Shown here: positions 24,236 to 44,607 of the stretch, piece after piece
Position numbering within the stretch: position 1 is the stretch's first letter
Layout: the number at the start of each line of letters is the position of its first letter
DNA from: Nelumbo lutea
Taxonomy: Eukaryota > Streptophyta > Magnoliopsida > Proteales > Nelumbonaceae
DNA: 64,000 bases
NCBI GenBank assembly: GCA_022828595.1
Contig: JAKGHH010000002.1
Location: 80,262,383-80,326,382, forward strand
Direction: 5' to 3'
Translations under genes and position numbers: made by a program
The notes under the pieces: model-generated
Databases searched by the model: none
Seen by the model: only the letters and a program-made list of their open reading frames with translations
Told to the model about the DNA's origin: nothing

Positions 24236-25020
24236 AGATTATTATTGTTGGTGATGATGGAATCAGATTACTAGGTAATGCTTTTGATTCTCAATTTTAT
24301 TGTACTATCTTTCTTTGTAATCTGAGTTGGTTCAGATTGATGTGCTTTGCCTAAATTTAATAAATCTGTTATAATACATTTTTTAGCCTTTTTTTCCTAA
24401 TTAGTCAAAGAACTGTTGTTGGTTGTATTTTGCAACAATTAATAGATGTTTGAGATAGTTTTAGGGACTTGTTAGATGCTTGAATATCGTGTTTTTTTTT
24501 TCCTTTTGAATTTTGGTTCATTTGTGCAATCTCTCTCTCTTCCTCTCCCTGGGTAGATCTTTAACTTTCTAGCTCCCTTTTGAGTACAAATTAGTATGTC
24601 CAATTTTCTCACTAGTGCTTCTTAATTTTCATTGGTCATTTAATTGTTCAGAAGGAAAAGGTTTGCAGTTTGCCAACAGTCATGAATTTTTAGCAATAAT
24701 GACCCTTTGCCAACAGTCATGAATTTTTAGCAATAATGACCCCATCCAAAACTTTATTCACATCTTTCTGACAAATCAAATTACTCTAACTCAAAAAATT
24801 ACCAATTGAAACAGAATTCTTTTATATTGGGTTTTTGGATGAGATTGAATGCAATTAGTTTGGAGATATGCTCAGCTTGGTTGTTAGCCTATAAAAGACC
24901 AAGAAAATGCAATCTGTCATGAATTTGTGCCCACATGCTGGTGTTGATGAAGTACTAGAATTTTAATCCATACCAACACCAGCAACTGTACTCACTAGAT
25001 GATTTTACTAATGAATATAT
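24236..25020 (+). repeat. Exon-plus-intron module E, copy 3
   Basis: It begins at ATTGTTGGTGATGATGGAAT, keeping only the last few codons of the exon (IVGDDGIRLLG before GTAATG), and continues into the intron-like landmarks of copy 2. A 37-base direct duplication starting TTTGCCAACAGTCATGAATT lies at 24669-24705 and 24706-24742. The inverted copy at 62650-63715 has the same duplication, so these two copies are the closest pair. Confidence 0.85.
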
Positions 25021-33250
<8,230 letters not shown>

Positions 33251-34069
33251 TCAACATCACACTGGTCACAGGCTTGAGGCAGATAAAATACTCATATTCC
33301 AAGTTGCTAGTTTTACTATTCAGCTCGGAATAGAGGAGTTGGGACTGACTCATGTCATAAACCGCTAGTTTTACTATTCAGTTCATGCCAGCGGAATCAT
33401 TTGGACTTTGTCCCTTTCTTTTTCTCTTTTTCAATTGTTGAATTTCATGCATTAGCAGTTCAGATGTGAACTAGCTCGAATGATTATCAATTATTCAATC
33501 AAGTGCATTGTACACATGAAGGTAGTTAGGGCTGGTCATGGTGAAAGTCATGTTCAACTTCCTTAACCTCATGAAATTGTGATAAGTTTGGATCATTCAC
33601 AAGAATAAAGTCTCACACTTACAAAAATTTCCCTCACTCATTGTATTCCCTCTTGGAATTCACCTACATCAATAAAATGGAGGGAATTTTCAGTTTATTC
33701 AGCCTACCAATGCATGTATGTATGTGTCAGGATAAATGTTGTTTTGAAGATGGTTTGCATTTTGAGGAAGTAAAGGTGGAGGTTGAGTGTGGACTTGGGT
33801 CGAAAGAGCAAACACGAATAGGAGGAGAAGGAACAAAAGAATGGGATAACGTGGGCAATAGCTATTAAAAACTCCAAATACCAGGAACTCTTATACATTA
33901 ACTGTACACAAAAAAAATAAAAAAAAAAAGAGAGTATTTCAAAAAATGGAAGAAACACAAGTAAAGTGGACAAAGCCACTACAAAACTACCCCCACAGAT
34001 TATATGCAGAAAGAACACTTTGAAGCAGTAGTCTTTGAACTCATTTAACACCATATGAGGAGCTTAGAG
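33251..34069. other. Right-arm DNA with small conserved frame 33641-33868
   Basis: This is the counterpart of left 18569-19328. The 75-aa plus-strand frame is longer than its left equivalent, but has no recognised domain. A partial direct repeat of CTAGTTTTACTATTCAG occurs near 33308 and 33366 and is not present in the left arm. No gene assigned. Confidence 0.35.
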
Positions 34070-35190
34070 AACAAAGGATTTTTTTTTTCAGGAGTAAATT
34101 TCATTAAAAAAAAAAACAAGGGATTACAATTAAAAAGTGATAAAACATCATCCGAAAGCAAAAATAATACTCCCACAACAGCAAACAACAAAAGATAGAA
34201 AAAAAAATTACAGCACAAATCAAGGGTCAACACACAAAACCAAACTAAAACCATATTCCAAGAACTAAACAAAGCAACACTAGCCCTGATCAAGATGAGA
34301 AAATCTCCAACCAACCCTCTTGAACACTTCAAACGACAGCATCCGCCTCCTGTAAAAACCAACAAATCAAACTTCCACAACTCCTCCCATCAATCGCACT
34401 TACTCCTCCACGTCTAAAATCCTGACCCTCTCCCTCATCCCATATCTCTCCACCTTCCTCTTGAGTGTTGCTCTTTCACTTCGCCTTTTCTTTGTTCTCA
34501 AACTCTTTCAAAAGCCCTTCTAGCAAAAAAGCCTCACCACCCAAAAAGAATAGGCCTACAGATTTACCAACTTCAATATCCCTCTCCACTAGTTTCCTTA
34601 AGTCCACTCGACTCTTACTTTTCCCATTAACTAAGTTCAAAACTTCATTACTTATCAAAGCTTTACCCACATCCCCCTTCCCTTTCACCTCAAGGACTCC
34701 AATCTTCTTTAACTCCCCAACTTCAGAACTGTCATGAATGTTAATTTGATCACTAGAGTTAATATCAATAAGAACCTTATGATTCGTAGCTCTAGAAACA
34801 ACCTTCCTTGAAAAAACTCTCTTATATTTTATTGCTGGGTCCAGTCTCAACAAGTCCCTCTTTTAACCACGAAAAAACCTTAGTAACATGCACCAAATAA
34901 GATTTACCTAATCAGTTATTCCTCTTGGATCCGTTCCCAAATTGGCACCAATCCTTCCAGTTAACACTTCCTCAACTAGAAAATATTGTTGTTCCTTTGA
35001 AGAACAACATTGCCCTCTATATCAAGACATCTGATCCCTTGATTGCATGTGCTATCATCCCTTACCTTCTTCAATGAAGCCTCTACCACTGATACTGGAG
35101 GATATTCCTAAGTACTTCATCCCTTTGCATCTTCTTGTTATTAAAAACACTTTGCTTTTCTCTCTTGCCAAATGAATACTTCTGGTATAT
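34070..35190 (-). mobile_element. LINE 3' portion with ORF1-like frame (right arm)
   Basis: On the minus strand the segment reads from an ORF1-like stretch (KGMKYLGISSSISGRGFIEE in one frame, about 35075-35135) through a 125-aa open frame at 34476-34853 (containing SSEVGELKKIGVLEVKGKGD). It ends in a T-rich 3' region that closes at the A-run near 34080-34120. The lysine- and glutamate-rich linker is typical of a retroelement ORF1 rather than an enzyme. The left arm misses 582 bases of it (right 34372-34953). Confidence 0.5.
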
Positions 35191-35858
35191 AACACAATAT
35201 ATCACTTTGCCTTTTTTGGAGATCCCAAGAATTTACCGGCTATTTAAATTTTCCAAAGACTAGTTTTGGATAGCAATGATTTCTGACTTTTTAAAGTTAA
35301 TTAGAGAAAATGACTTATTAGCTTAAACTAAACTTTGATGCATTCGATGTTGTTACTACAAAGAGCTTGTCCTAATGTTGAGATTTAAACAAGTTGCAAT
35401 TGCATATGCTCATTAATTAATTGCACACTTGCTTTTGTTATATTTGTGCAAGGAGGAGGAAGAGGGCCTTCCAATTACTGATCAGAAAAGGAGGCATGTT
35501 CCAGCATTCAAAGTATGGAAACTGGAAAGTGCTTATTGCTAAGTGATTTCAATTAACTCAATGAACATTCAGCCTGATTTCTGGTTTCTAGTTTTTGGGA
35601 TTCAAGCACCAAGTGGGATGAAATAAAATTGAGTTATAAAGCATCTTTTAGTTCTAACTGCCAAATATAACTAAATGGGATTTCAAGTTTCGATGAATCA
35701 ACCACCACTTGTTTCAAATATCTCATATCCACTTTGAGATAGTACACTACCATATTAAGTTTTCAAGCTGCTGAGAAAGTCAAAGGTAGGTTATAGTGAT
35801 TATGAACACACAAACGAAATAAAGAAAAGGGGAATCTATTAACCCAATTTTAACTTAC
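35191..35858. other. Former fimbrin intron or flank, right arm
   Basis: Counterpart of left 17382-18060; AT-rich, without an exon that I can recognise. Confidence 0.45.
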
Positions 35859-36584
35859 CTTCACATCTGTTGAGAAAGTCAGTTGAAAGTTCATCCATCT
35901 CAATAAGATCTTCTCAGGTGGTTGATTCATCAGCTCCTCCACATCCTAACGATTTATGAACAAAATACAACATATGAACTAAAAAGTATCAACTATTGTA
36001 CAAGCAAGGGCAGAATAATGAAATAAACATAGATAGCAAACTCCAATCTTGTTTGAAGTTTACAGGCTTTCTATCATGCACTTTTTAGATACACTTCAGG
36101 GTTCATATGAAAAGAACCTAATAGATATTAGGTTAATAAGTTTTACTTCTTTGTACTTTGGCATGGAACAGAATATTCAGAAAACTATAAAAAAACTAGT
36201 GACAAGACCAAAATATTCTTGAAAATAGAAAAGAACTAACGACTGAAACAGCATGTATACTTACCCTTCAATGAAGTCTTGCGTGCCAATATTAACTACT
36301 GTACATCCAATAGCCTTAGCAGAATCGAGGCATAGTGTAAGATTTTCGTTCCTTTCCCAAGGGTTCAGCACCCTCTTTGTATTGATTGCTCATTCATCAG
36401 TGTCCCAGGGACTGCCACATTGATAAGTTTACTACATCAAAGAATATGCCTTCAGATTACAAAGCCCCAAAACCAAGAAAGAAAACCATCTCCAAATTCA
36501 AATTAAAGCAAAGGGCTTAACAGGGAAATCACCATATCTTTTACAATCTCGAAGAGATCATTAGTGGAAGGATCTAGCGAATGA
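35859..36584 (-). pseudogene. Fimbrin gene fragment, right arm, three exon remnants
   Basis: Exon remnants on the minus strand are 36533-36584 (LDPSTNDLFEIVKD), 36265-36431 (NVAVPGT, then [14 protein letters not shown] and [20 protein letters not shown]) and 35859-35945 (DVEELMNQPPEKILLRWMNF, then QLTFSTDVK). The two middle exons seen in the left arm are missing through a deletion of about 700 bases. This copy is slightly closer to expected fimbrin at several residues, such as NEN in place of NEH and MNF in place of MKF. It shares with the left arm the TGA in place of an arginine codon and the loss of about ten codons after FQL. It cannot make a functional protein. Confidence 0.85.
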
Positions 36585-36894
36585 TCTTTCTATGATATGT
36601 GTAAAGGTGTACTATGTGTAACTCTATTTTATGTTGGCCAGTAGATGCTTTGATTCCGAGACAGAGCGAGTAATGGGCATATAATTGTATTAGTATGTAA
36701 TGCAGCAACTGTCACCAATTATCGCCCATAAATGATAGAGTAATATAAAGTGGTGGTCTTTAGGATGTTTAGGATCTAGGACTGAATTGAAGGAAAATAT
36801 TTCTGTTATGCGGGAGGGGGAGGGCTATATAGTGCGTTCAGAAGAGGTAAAAGGCCATGTTTCTTCCATTGTTCAAAGTAACATGATAAGCAAT
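36585..36894. other. Non-coding arm DNA between fimbrin and LINE tail
   Basis: Counterpart of left 15638-15955, including a G-rich tract (GGGAGGGGGAGGG near 36811). I see nothing else. Confidence 0.45.
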
Positions 36895-38860
36895 TTTTAT
36901 TTTTATCAGTAACTGAAAAATTGAAATATTAATTTAGAATAGAAAGATAGAACTAGAGGTTGTAAAAAAAAACAACAAACCCAAAAAGCTAGCCCAAATT
37001 TTCACATGAGCCCAAAACATGGGTTGTCTCTGAATTCCTTGTTTAGTTAGGCCATCTGCCATGCTGTTTGCAAATCTTCTAATCCATCATATTTGGATGA
37101 GCATATCTCTAGAAAGTTGTTTGAAGTGCCTGAATTCATTCCTTAGCTGCCAAATTACCCCTTCCTCAGTTTTTGATCAGCAACATGCCCAGTTCAGATT
37201 TGTCGCACCACTGCGGCTAACCCTACTTCCTGCAAGCGTTGGTTGCGAATTGCTCAAGGGAGACGATGATAGACCATCATTTTGGTCCATCATCTCCTCA
37301 TCTCCTTTGGTTACGTGCCTACTTAAAAGGGCGCATGGCTTTTTAAGGTTTGGGTCCACCCGATTTAAAAAAGTTGGCCCATTCACTTGCCTAGACCCAT
37401 TAGATCCTGATGGGCCTTGGCCAAACCCTCTATCCCTTTGCCAGTCACGTGTTTACTTAAGACATGTGACTAGTTGACTAGCCTCGGTTCATTAGACCAG
37501 ACTGAACCAGCTCACAGGACTGGCTTGAACCCTGAAACCTTGCCAACCTTTGTTCATTTTGTTATGAAATTTGAACTGGAACAAGCCCGTCTCCATTTAA
37601 TTCCCCTGTCATCGACTGAACATAGGACCTGCCATCCCTCAGCCCACCTTGCCATGCAGATTTTCCCCAAGTGTTTAAATAATCCTCTTTTTTCTCTTTT
37701 TTTCTTGAGAACCTTAGTTGCCTTAACTTCTCTTGTAGAGACTACACTGCCTTGCAAACCACACAACCAAGCTTGTTTTGTCTCTTCATCTTCCTCTCTC
37801 TTTCCCTCTCTCCATAGTTGGGCTTCAATGGAGGTAGCAAGCCAAACGGGGTAAACTAAACCATCTGAAACAACCTCTATCTTCTTTGGAATAACACTGG
37901 GTTTAATACCACCTAACATCACTACAACTGAATGGAGATCACAATCAAACACACCATCTAATCTTGCATCATAGACTACAACTATTGACTATAATACTTC
38001 CTCCTTCCAGAGGTTGAAAAGTAACCCAAGCAATCTGACTATTACATTGTCCTCAATCACAAAACTTTTGGTATTGGAGAGAGGACACCATTTCGAGACT
38101 GGCAGCACCAGCCTCTGAGTGAATAATTAAAGCTGAAATCTCTACTTCATCTTCAACCAGATCTAACAAAGCTTTACAAAGAGGCATAAGGAGTAATCAC
38201 CATCGGCTTTTGTAGGTTTAATTCTCTGAGTATCGCCTGCGCATTACCTCTCCAATCCTTTGGTGAACTTGAGGTTTCCACCACAAATTTCTTCCCTCAA
38301 TTCTCCTTTTTTACTGATGCTACTAGTTTAGAACTTCTTTTTCCTTTTTCTACAACCAGCCAGCTTCTGTCCCTGGGTTCTTCAATTCTCTTTTGTATAC
38401 CCCCTTTCTTTTCCTTTGCTACAGCCTCTACTTGTTTTGTTTTCAGCTGCTGAATAAAGTCACTCAGTACCTGTGTCACTGCCTTCCAACCATTACCCCT
38501 TCTACCTTCTGGGAAGCAGACCACCTGCTTCTTTCTTCCTCAAAAGAATTCCTGCAGAGTTATGTAACAACCTTTTGCATTCATTTTGCATTCCAACTCA
38601 TACCTCTTTCTTCCTTCCATCAAGGTTGAACTTCATAAAGTTCATTTGTTTAACTTTAGAACTTGCTTCTAAACCATTCGATCACTTCAAGACCTTCCAA
38701 CAATATTGTAGTTCTCTCTACCTCCCTAATCTTTAAGCTCTGCTGGCCTCTGATCCTTACCTCTTCAAGAGTGAAAACTTTTGCTTCAATCTTTATCTCT
38801 TTCCTCCATTTTGCAACTTCTACAAACCTGTTCTCCATCTCTCTTCTCTCACTCATTGGA
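36895..38860 (-). pseudogene. LINE remnant: ORF1-like segments plus RNase H tail, right arm
   Basis: In transcription order the minus strand shows 38656-38856 (MENRFVEVAKWRKEIKIEAK, then TLEEVRIRGQQSLKIREVER). Next is 38297-38524 (VCFPEGRRGNGWKAVTQVLS followed by a lysine-rich linker), then about 38190-38290 (VVETSSSPKDWRGNAQAILR). Then comes 37554-37952 (GGIKPSVIPKKIEVVSDGL), and finally the RNase H-like piece at about 37020-37175, where a TGA replaces an arginine codon. The chain resembles the ORF1 product of plant LINEs joined to the last part of ORF2, the reverse transcriptase having been lost. Several frameshifts and stops separate the segments. It retains 224 bases deleted in the left arm. 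Confidence 0.6.
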
Positions 38861-38899
38861 ATCAGCTAATTGAGAATATGGATACTATGTTGGCGGATT

Positions 38900-39340
38900 C
38901 AAAGTCAAAACAATAACTTCCTTGACTCCACCCCTTCTTTTCTTCTTCATACTCTTCTTTTATTTTAGTATTTTTTCACCAGTTTTTCTGGGTCTAGAAC
39001 AGGGTTTCACCCCTTCTTTTCTTCTTCATATTTATTCTATTATTTTAATATTTTTTTCACCAGTTTTTCTGAGTCTAGAACAGGGGCTCTGCCACCTATT
39101 TTTCACATTCATTTTCTTTTATTTTAGTAGTTGTTCCCTATGTTTTGTTGATCTCAAATAGGGGCTCCACCCCCTTCAGTTCTTTTAAGTTCCAACTCCT
39201 AAGTTATAAGTTGTAACTCTAATAAATTGTTTTGCCTACTTGAAGCAACACTGCAAGAAATACAAGCACAAAAGTGCAGAATACATAAATCCAAAGAAAC
39301 TAGTTCAGAATGGGTAGAAATCCATCAACTTAATATTTTT
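38900..39340 (-). other. Presumed 5' leader of the LINE remnant, single copy here
   Basis: This is the reverse complement of the left-arm region around 13295-13904 with one copy of the element that is duplicated there. The recurring GTTCTAGAC motifs are visible. No open frame with protein-like composition was seen. Confidence 0.4.
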
Positions 39341-39348
39341 AAATTCCA

Positions 39349-39410
39349 TCGCCTAGGTGAGGGCTAGGTGCCATGGTGCCCGGGCACCCTGCCATGGTCA
39401 CCTAGCCTTG
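39349..39410. repeat. GC-rich dispersed-repeat islet (right copy)
   Basis: It contains GCCTAGGTGAGGGCTAGGTG and GCCCGGGCACC. It matches the left-arm islet at 13215-13290, with one CACCTAGG step missing. Confidence 0.3.
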
Positions 39411-39841
39411 CATTGCCACCTTGGAAACTATGAGCAATAGTTCTTTTTCTTTACTTCTGTAAGTGCTTCCATGATGAAATCTAGTTCCTACTCAAACTTT
39501 GGTGGACAGCAAGCTGTATCTTTGTTTATTCATATCTATTTTTCATTATTAGTCACTCAAATTACTTTCTTTCACACTGGAAAGTCCACTACTAGATATG
39601 GAAGTTGTAGCACCCCTACTTGTCTGCCATAACTTTTAGTGAGGATTATGAATTATGCCATTCTGATGGGACCCTATGATTTCATGAAACATGCACTAAT
39701 CTAGACCATGATTTGATGTTAGATGCATAACTGAAATCTATAGGCCTAGACATAAGCCGATAGATGCATATGTTAATGAAGTAACAAAAGTTGATTAAGC
39801 AAGCCAAAAGAGCCGGGCTATGGCATTTGAATCATATCTAC

Positions 39842-40398
39842 CTGATGAGCACGACAAATGAGATCTAGATCATGTTTTTGAAGGAATTGAGTGACCTTGT
39901 CAGCTCCCAATGTATAAGATACACCTCTGTCATTTTCTCCCCATCCTTGTATATCTTTATCAGGATCAACCCATAGCAAATCACAGAGAAGTCCCTAATC
40001 GGGCACATCAACAGGGCGAGCAATATTCCGTATCTGATCCAAGTTCTTCAAGTCAGGGGACAATCCTCCATGCATGCAAAGGATCTTGTCATCAATAAGA
40101 GCAGCCACTGGCAGGCAGTTGAAGCAATCTGTAAATGTCTTCCAAAGGCGGACATTAAACCTTCTCTTGCACTCGTCATAAAACCCATATATTCGGTTGA
40201 TGAAAACATTCATGGTTGCCCCGAAGAAGGAAAAAGTTCTCCGGTATTTAATTTTGCATGCAAGGAGAAGGCAAATGGTCTCTATGCTCTGCTTACCACG
40301 GTCCACATAATCCCCAAGTAAGAGATAATTTGCTGCAGGTGGGAGTCCACCATATTCAAAAAGCCGAAGAAGATCACAATACTGACCATGGATATCTC
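39842..40398 (-). pseudogene. PP1 (type-1 Ser/Thr protein phosphatase) exon, decayed
   Basis: Between an acceptor-like TTTGGCAG and a donor-like CAG|GTAG the minus strand encodes the metallophosphatase core of a plant PP1 catalytic subunit. It reads [66 protein letters not shown] and finally [12 protein letters not shown]. The GDxHGQ and GDYVDRG metal sites are intact. The GNHE motif is lost: one base is missing after KIKY and two more before INRIYGFY, so some 17 codons in between are read out of frame. A TAG interrupts the frame after RPVDVPD. The protein would be an enzyme removing phosphate from serine and threonine; this exon cannot supply an active one. Flanking PP1 exons are not present. 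Confidence 0.92.
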
Positions 40399-41477
40399 CT
40401 GCCAAAGAGTCAAGTAGTTCAGCAATGGAGATTTCATTATTAAAGCAAATGAATGGAGCTACACTTTTACTCCACACAAGATATTTGCAGTTTAACAGAA
40501 AATGTTGTAATTGAATTAGAAAACTTGGTAAATAAGATAATTATCTTTATGCATTTGCATCAGCTGTGTAGACATATGGGTAGATGCCCAACAAAACAAA
40601 CAACTTGCTCCATCCGGTACTTAATAAAATTCAAAATATGACTGCCTTTGCTCTGAGATACTCATTACTCAATCCAAATCCACAATCATTTTTCTCAAAT
40701 ATCAATCAAAACAATCATAAAAGCATGTAGATAATGGGAGTTGTCATTTTTGTATCTAAGATAACAGGCTTTGGAAAGGCAAACATATGTTGTTACCATG
40801 TGTTAGACAAAGTCTGTAATAAAATATGATTAATCTTAACACCTATGATGTGACACATAGGATGAAGTCAACAAAAAGATAAATGCTTAGATATGAATAT
40901 TTTCCTCTATTAGTTCTTTATTGGGTAAAAACCAACCTTGTGGAGTCTGTAAATGAGACACTGATCCTGAACATTACAGGAGTTGGTCCATGAGGGTCCC
41001 CCATGTTTCATTGATCTCGACTTGTTCAACACTAGATTGTTCTAAACATGTTCACCACATAGTTTGGCTAAGGCAAATAACATCAGGGAAGGAAAGTTGG
41101 ATGCGAGTGTGAATTCACATCCAGTTAGTCTTCTTGGCTCTATGTTCCCTGCTCTCCCAGGCCATTTGAATGACCATCACCAATCTTGTAGTTCTTTCCA
41201 TTGGCCCTTTACTCTCCCTTTATTCTCCTTTACTTTCTTCTAAAGTTCATCATGGATCTTTCCATGCTACAAAATGGAGAAAATCTCATTTCAATTGAAG
41301 CTAAAACCTTTCCCCTCCATCATATCTCTGACCCTAGTGACTCAATCTTTCAATGAGGGAGAGTAGTAGAGAAAAGTGTGAAAGAGACGTAATTACATGA
41401 CATTCAGATTTTCTGCTCACAGGCATCTTATCTAATACATCTCCAAAACTATGGGATAAGTTCCTTGGAATCTTGGA
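40399..41477. other. Former PP1 intron and unassigned arm DNA
   Basis: Counterpart of left 11744-12759. It includes the plus-strand frame at about 41066-41240, which is also open in the left arm. No splice-supported exon of PP1 was found here. Confidence 0.4.
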
Positions 41478-42038
41478 CAGAATAAGCATTTTTTATGGTA
41501 AAGAAAAATTCATTAAAACAAAATGAAGACACAAAAATAGGTTGTAAGGAATTACCCACAAAGGACAAGAGAACCAACAAGCATCCTAAACTCCCCATCA
41601 TGACCAATCAAATAAGAACTTACATAGACTAATGGCAGTATGACACACTTTGAAAACTATGACCCAAATATAAGAACCATTACAAACAAGAAAAAACAAG
41701 GATTCTCTCAGACCTCTATCCAAAAACCATACTCCAGCCATCATAATCGCCCTCATCAGGTATCAAAAATGTGTCTCCAAATATGGTTACCGGTGTCAAC
41801 TAAACTCCTACCCCATTCTTTTTTTTTTTTTTGATAATTAACTCCCACCCCATTCTTTTCAATTGACCCTCACATAGTGTTCTGTTTCTAAAACTTCCCC
41901 CGATTTCTGCTCTCTTATTTCCCCATCTTCCAACTGTTCAGAAAACTCCCCTCCTAAATATAACACTCCCAATACTTCCCTCATTTCAACTTGAGTTTCT
42001 TTACCAATGACTTTCTTCAGAATAAGCATTTTTTTTTT
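41478..42038 (-). mobile_element. 5'-truncated LINE insertion with target-site duplication (right arm copy)
   Basis: Direct repeats CAGAATAAGCATTTTTT at 41478 and 42018 bound an element of about the same size as the left-arm copy at 11163-11743. The insertion site is the same. The A-run at its 5' side and the T-run inside (about 41818-41832, in minus sense an A-run) differ in length from the left copy. Shared position and target repeats date the insertion before the arm duplication. Confidence 0.7.
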
Positions 42039-43522
42039 AAGTGGTATATGATTATATTGCTGTAAAGCAGGGAAACTCCTACTTCATTTATAATGGAGTA
42101 TTGAGATATATACTCAGATGAACAAAACAAAGAACAGAATGTACACAAGATAGCTTGCATCAGAGAGAGAGAGAGAGAGAGAGATGGAATCCCAGTTACA
42201 CTGGGTTGCTTAGCTGTAACCCCTGGAATTGCTGAGTCCCTCTTTGCCAGCAGATCAGGTATCACTCAGTCCTATGCATAACAACCTCTATGATGGAAGC
42301 TTTTGAGTCAAACATCTGGCTGTAGCACTCTTTCCAGATAGCTTAAGAAAGAGCAAATGGTCTTACTTTATTTTAATTTTTGAGAAAGGATAACAAAAAT
42401 TTGATTAAATAAAAGAGGTAGTACATGAGAAGATGTACATCAGAGAAAAAGACATACACAAGGTGATGAGGACCAAATCGCGCTGAGTCTCTGCTGGCAA
42501 TGACAGCTCGAACAATGTGAACTAAGGTCATCAAGTCATATCTACAAGATCAAACACATCAAAGAGCCCAAGAGGATGACCCAGGCAAGGGGACTCTAAC
42601 AAGAAAGTTAGTACCAAGCTGCCAAAGAGAACCAGAGCTAGTGGGCAGAGAATCAAGGCCGAGAGCTTAGTAAAGTAAGTTATGTCCAATACGTCCAAAG
42701 GTGATAAGCCTTATCTGGTTCCTTGCAAAGCGGAAGGAGCCGAGTTTAACATTGCCAGGTGGGCATCATGTCCGCAGACTTTCCAGGGGCACTCAATGGT
42801 GCGAATGGATGAGGAGAGACATGCCCCATAGACTGGATCCATCCTTAGGTAGGAGGCTGTTGAACAGAAACCTGCTAGAAAGGCCAATTTATAACCCTGG
42901 CAGGAATTTTTTGGTAAGGGAGGAAAAAGGAATGCGTATATTCCGATAGGTAGAAGGTTAGAACTTAGAAGGGTGGGATGTTTTCTGAAAATCTTGATGA
43001 GCTTCCCAACTCTGCTGGGTAAGATAGATAAGGAATACATGCATGGGGGAACAGAAAAAAATAATGGGTCTCAAGAAACAAAGAATCCCATTCTCCACCA
43101 AACTCTCTCAATGTTTTTAAACAGTGGTATTAAGGGCTAAGGAGAGTTCCTATGGCGTCTAGGAGTCAGCATGGATTATCTCTTACATAGAAAGTATTGA
43201 AATGGGCTATAGTGGCCCCTGCCATTAAGATAGCTGATGCTCACTGCAGAGATCATCTGAGACCATTTGAAGCAAACAAAACTTTTTCTTTCCAAATCCT
43301 GGTTTTTGCCTTCTAGAAGGGAAGTGCTAGTCATGGAGCTGAGAAATGCATTCCTTACCAAAAAAATGCCTGGAAGTAACACGATTTTAAAGCCTTTCTT
43401 TCCAGATGCAATCAAGATGTAAATTGTTTGCTTCCCTTTTGACCAGAGGTTGCTAGAGATTTTCACTTGAATCAGGGAGCTATATAGAGGTATTGTAGGT
43501 GTTGGATAGAGCACATTGATTG
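42039..43522. other. GC-richer block of unknown origin, right arm
   Basis: Counterpart of left 9619-11150. The plus-strand frame 42701-42949 and the minus-strand frame 43176-43565 are the equivalents of the left-arm frames. The latter runs past the arm edge into the AT-rich repeat, so its amino end is accidental. A GA microsatellite lies at 42163-42184. No recognised domain. Confidence 0.3.
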
Positions 43523-44607
43523 TTGCAAGACTAGTCCAAGCTATCCCCAACCAAACTTGCATCATTTACAACCACAAATAATGGTCACAGGCTGAATTAA
43601 ATAAATAAAACTTTATGGAGAATAATTTATTTAATATATTAAAACAAATAAATGAATAATTTAATTTAGTAAAATAAATAAATAAAATTTCAGTTATTAT
43701 TGGGAAAAGACATGTACAGCCTATTCGACACTAGAACTAATCCGTTGTTCATAAATTAAATCATTAATTAGATGAATAATTTAGTTATGTAAATAAATAA
43801 AATCTACGGATAATAATTTACTAACTTTTGGAAAAACAAATAAATATCCAAACTATCTAGATCTAAACCCAATCTATTGACAACCCTAAATATGTAACTC
43901 AAGAGGGAGAGAGAGAGAGAGAGAGAAATAATTTGTTTATAAACTAAAATAACTTAGTAAGTTCAGTAAATATTTTTTAACTTAATAGCATAACTATATA
44001 AGTAATTAGGTGAGAAAATGAGAGGAACAAACAATTTCCTCACCATGATTCGAGCTCTATTTGAACTTCAGGCTCATGCTCAAGATGTAGGCCCAAAGTT
44101 CAACCTAGACTCAGACTTGTGATTAAATATGTTCTATTGATCCTGTTAATAATTTTAATCCAAGTTGAGACCTAACCTACTAATAACCCTAAATATTAGG
44201 CTTTGGAGGAGAGATTGAAATAACTAAATAGTTAAATAAATTATTAATTACTTGAATAATTTAGTAAATTAAAAAATAGAAATCTATGGATAATATTTTA
44301 CTTAATTTTGTAAAATAAACAAATCAACAATTTAATTTAATAAAATAACTAAATACTCATTTATTATTGGGTGTCGGGTTGAATCAAATAAATAAAATTT
44401 TATACATAATAGTTTATCTAAAGTATTTAAATAAATAAAAAAATAATTTAGTTTAGTAAAATAAGTAAATAAATAAAATTTCATTAATTATTGGGACGGG
44501 ACAGGTACATGCTATACCACACTAGATCTAACTCCTTGATAACCCATAAAATAAGGATTCAGAGAAAGAGAATAATAAATTATTAACTAATTTATTAAAC
44601 TAAATAA
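43523..44607 (-). repeat. AT-rich unit, inverted, unit positions about 1495 down to 405
   Basis: The reverse complement follows the young array from GGATAGCTTGGACTAGTCTTGC back to the TTATTATTTAGTTTAATAAA region, with moderate divergence. The GA microsatellite at about 43907-43926 is the complement of the CT tract. The repeat stops at 44607, where the GT-rich array begins inside its own A half-unit. Confidence 0.88.

Noticed and set aside
34465..34737. Plus-strand ORF of 90 aa in the right-arm LINE
   Set aside because: Shadow of the minus-strand ORF1-like frame at 34476-34853; serine, proline and leucine rich by virtue of CT-rich complement.
37061..37477. Plus-strand ORF of 138 aa in the right arm
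   Set aside because: It runs antisense through the RNase H-like tail of the LINE and into non-coding arm DNA; there is no recognised domain, and the left arm equivalent is not conserved as a frame.
39995..40477. An intact 160-aa phosphatase gene
   Set aside because: The start methionine lies in presumed intron sequence, GNHE is destroyed, and a TAG ends the frame in mid-domain with recognisable PP1 codons continuing after it.
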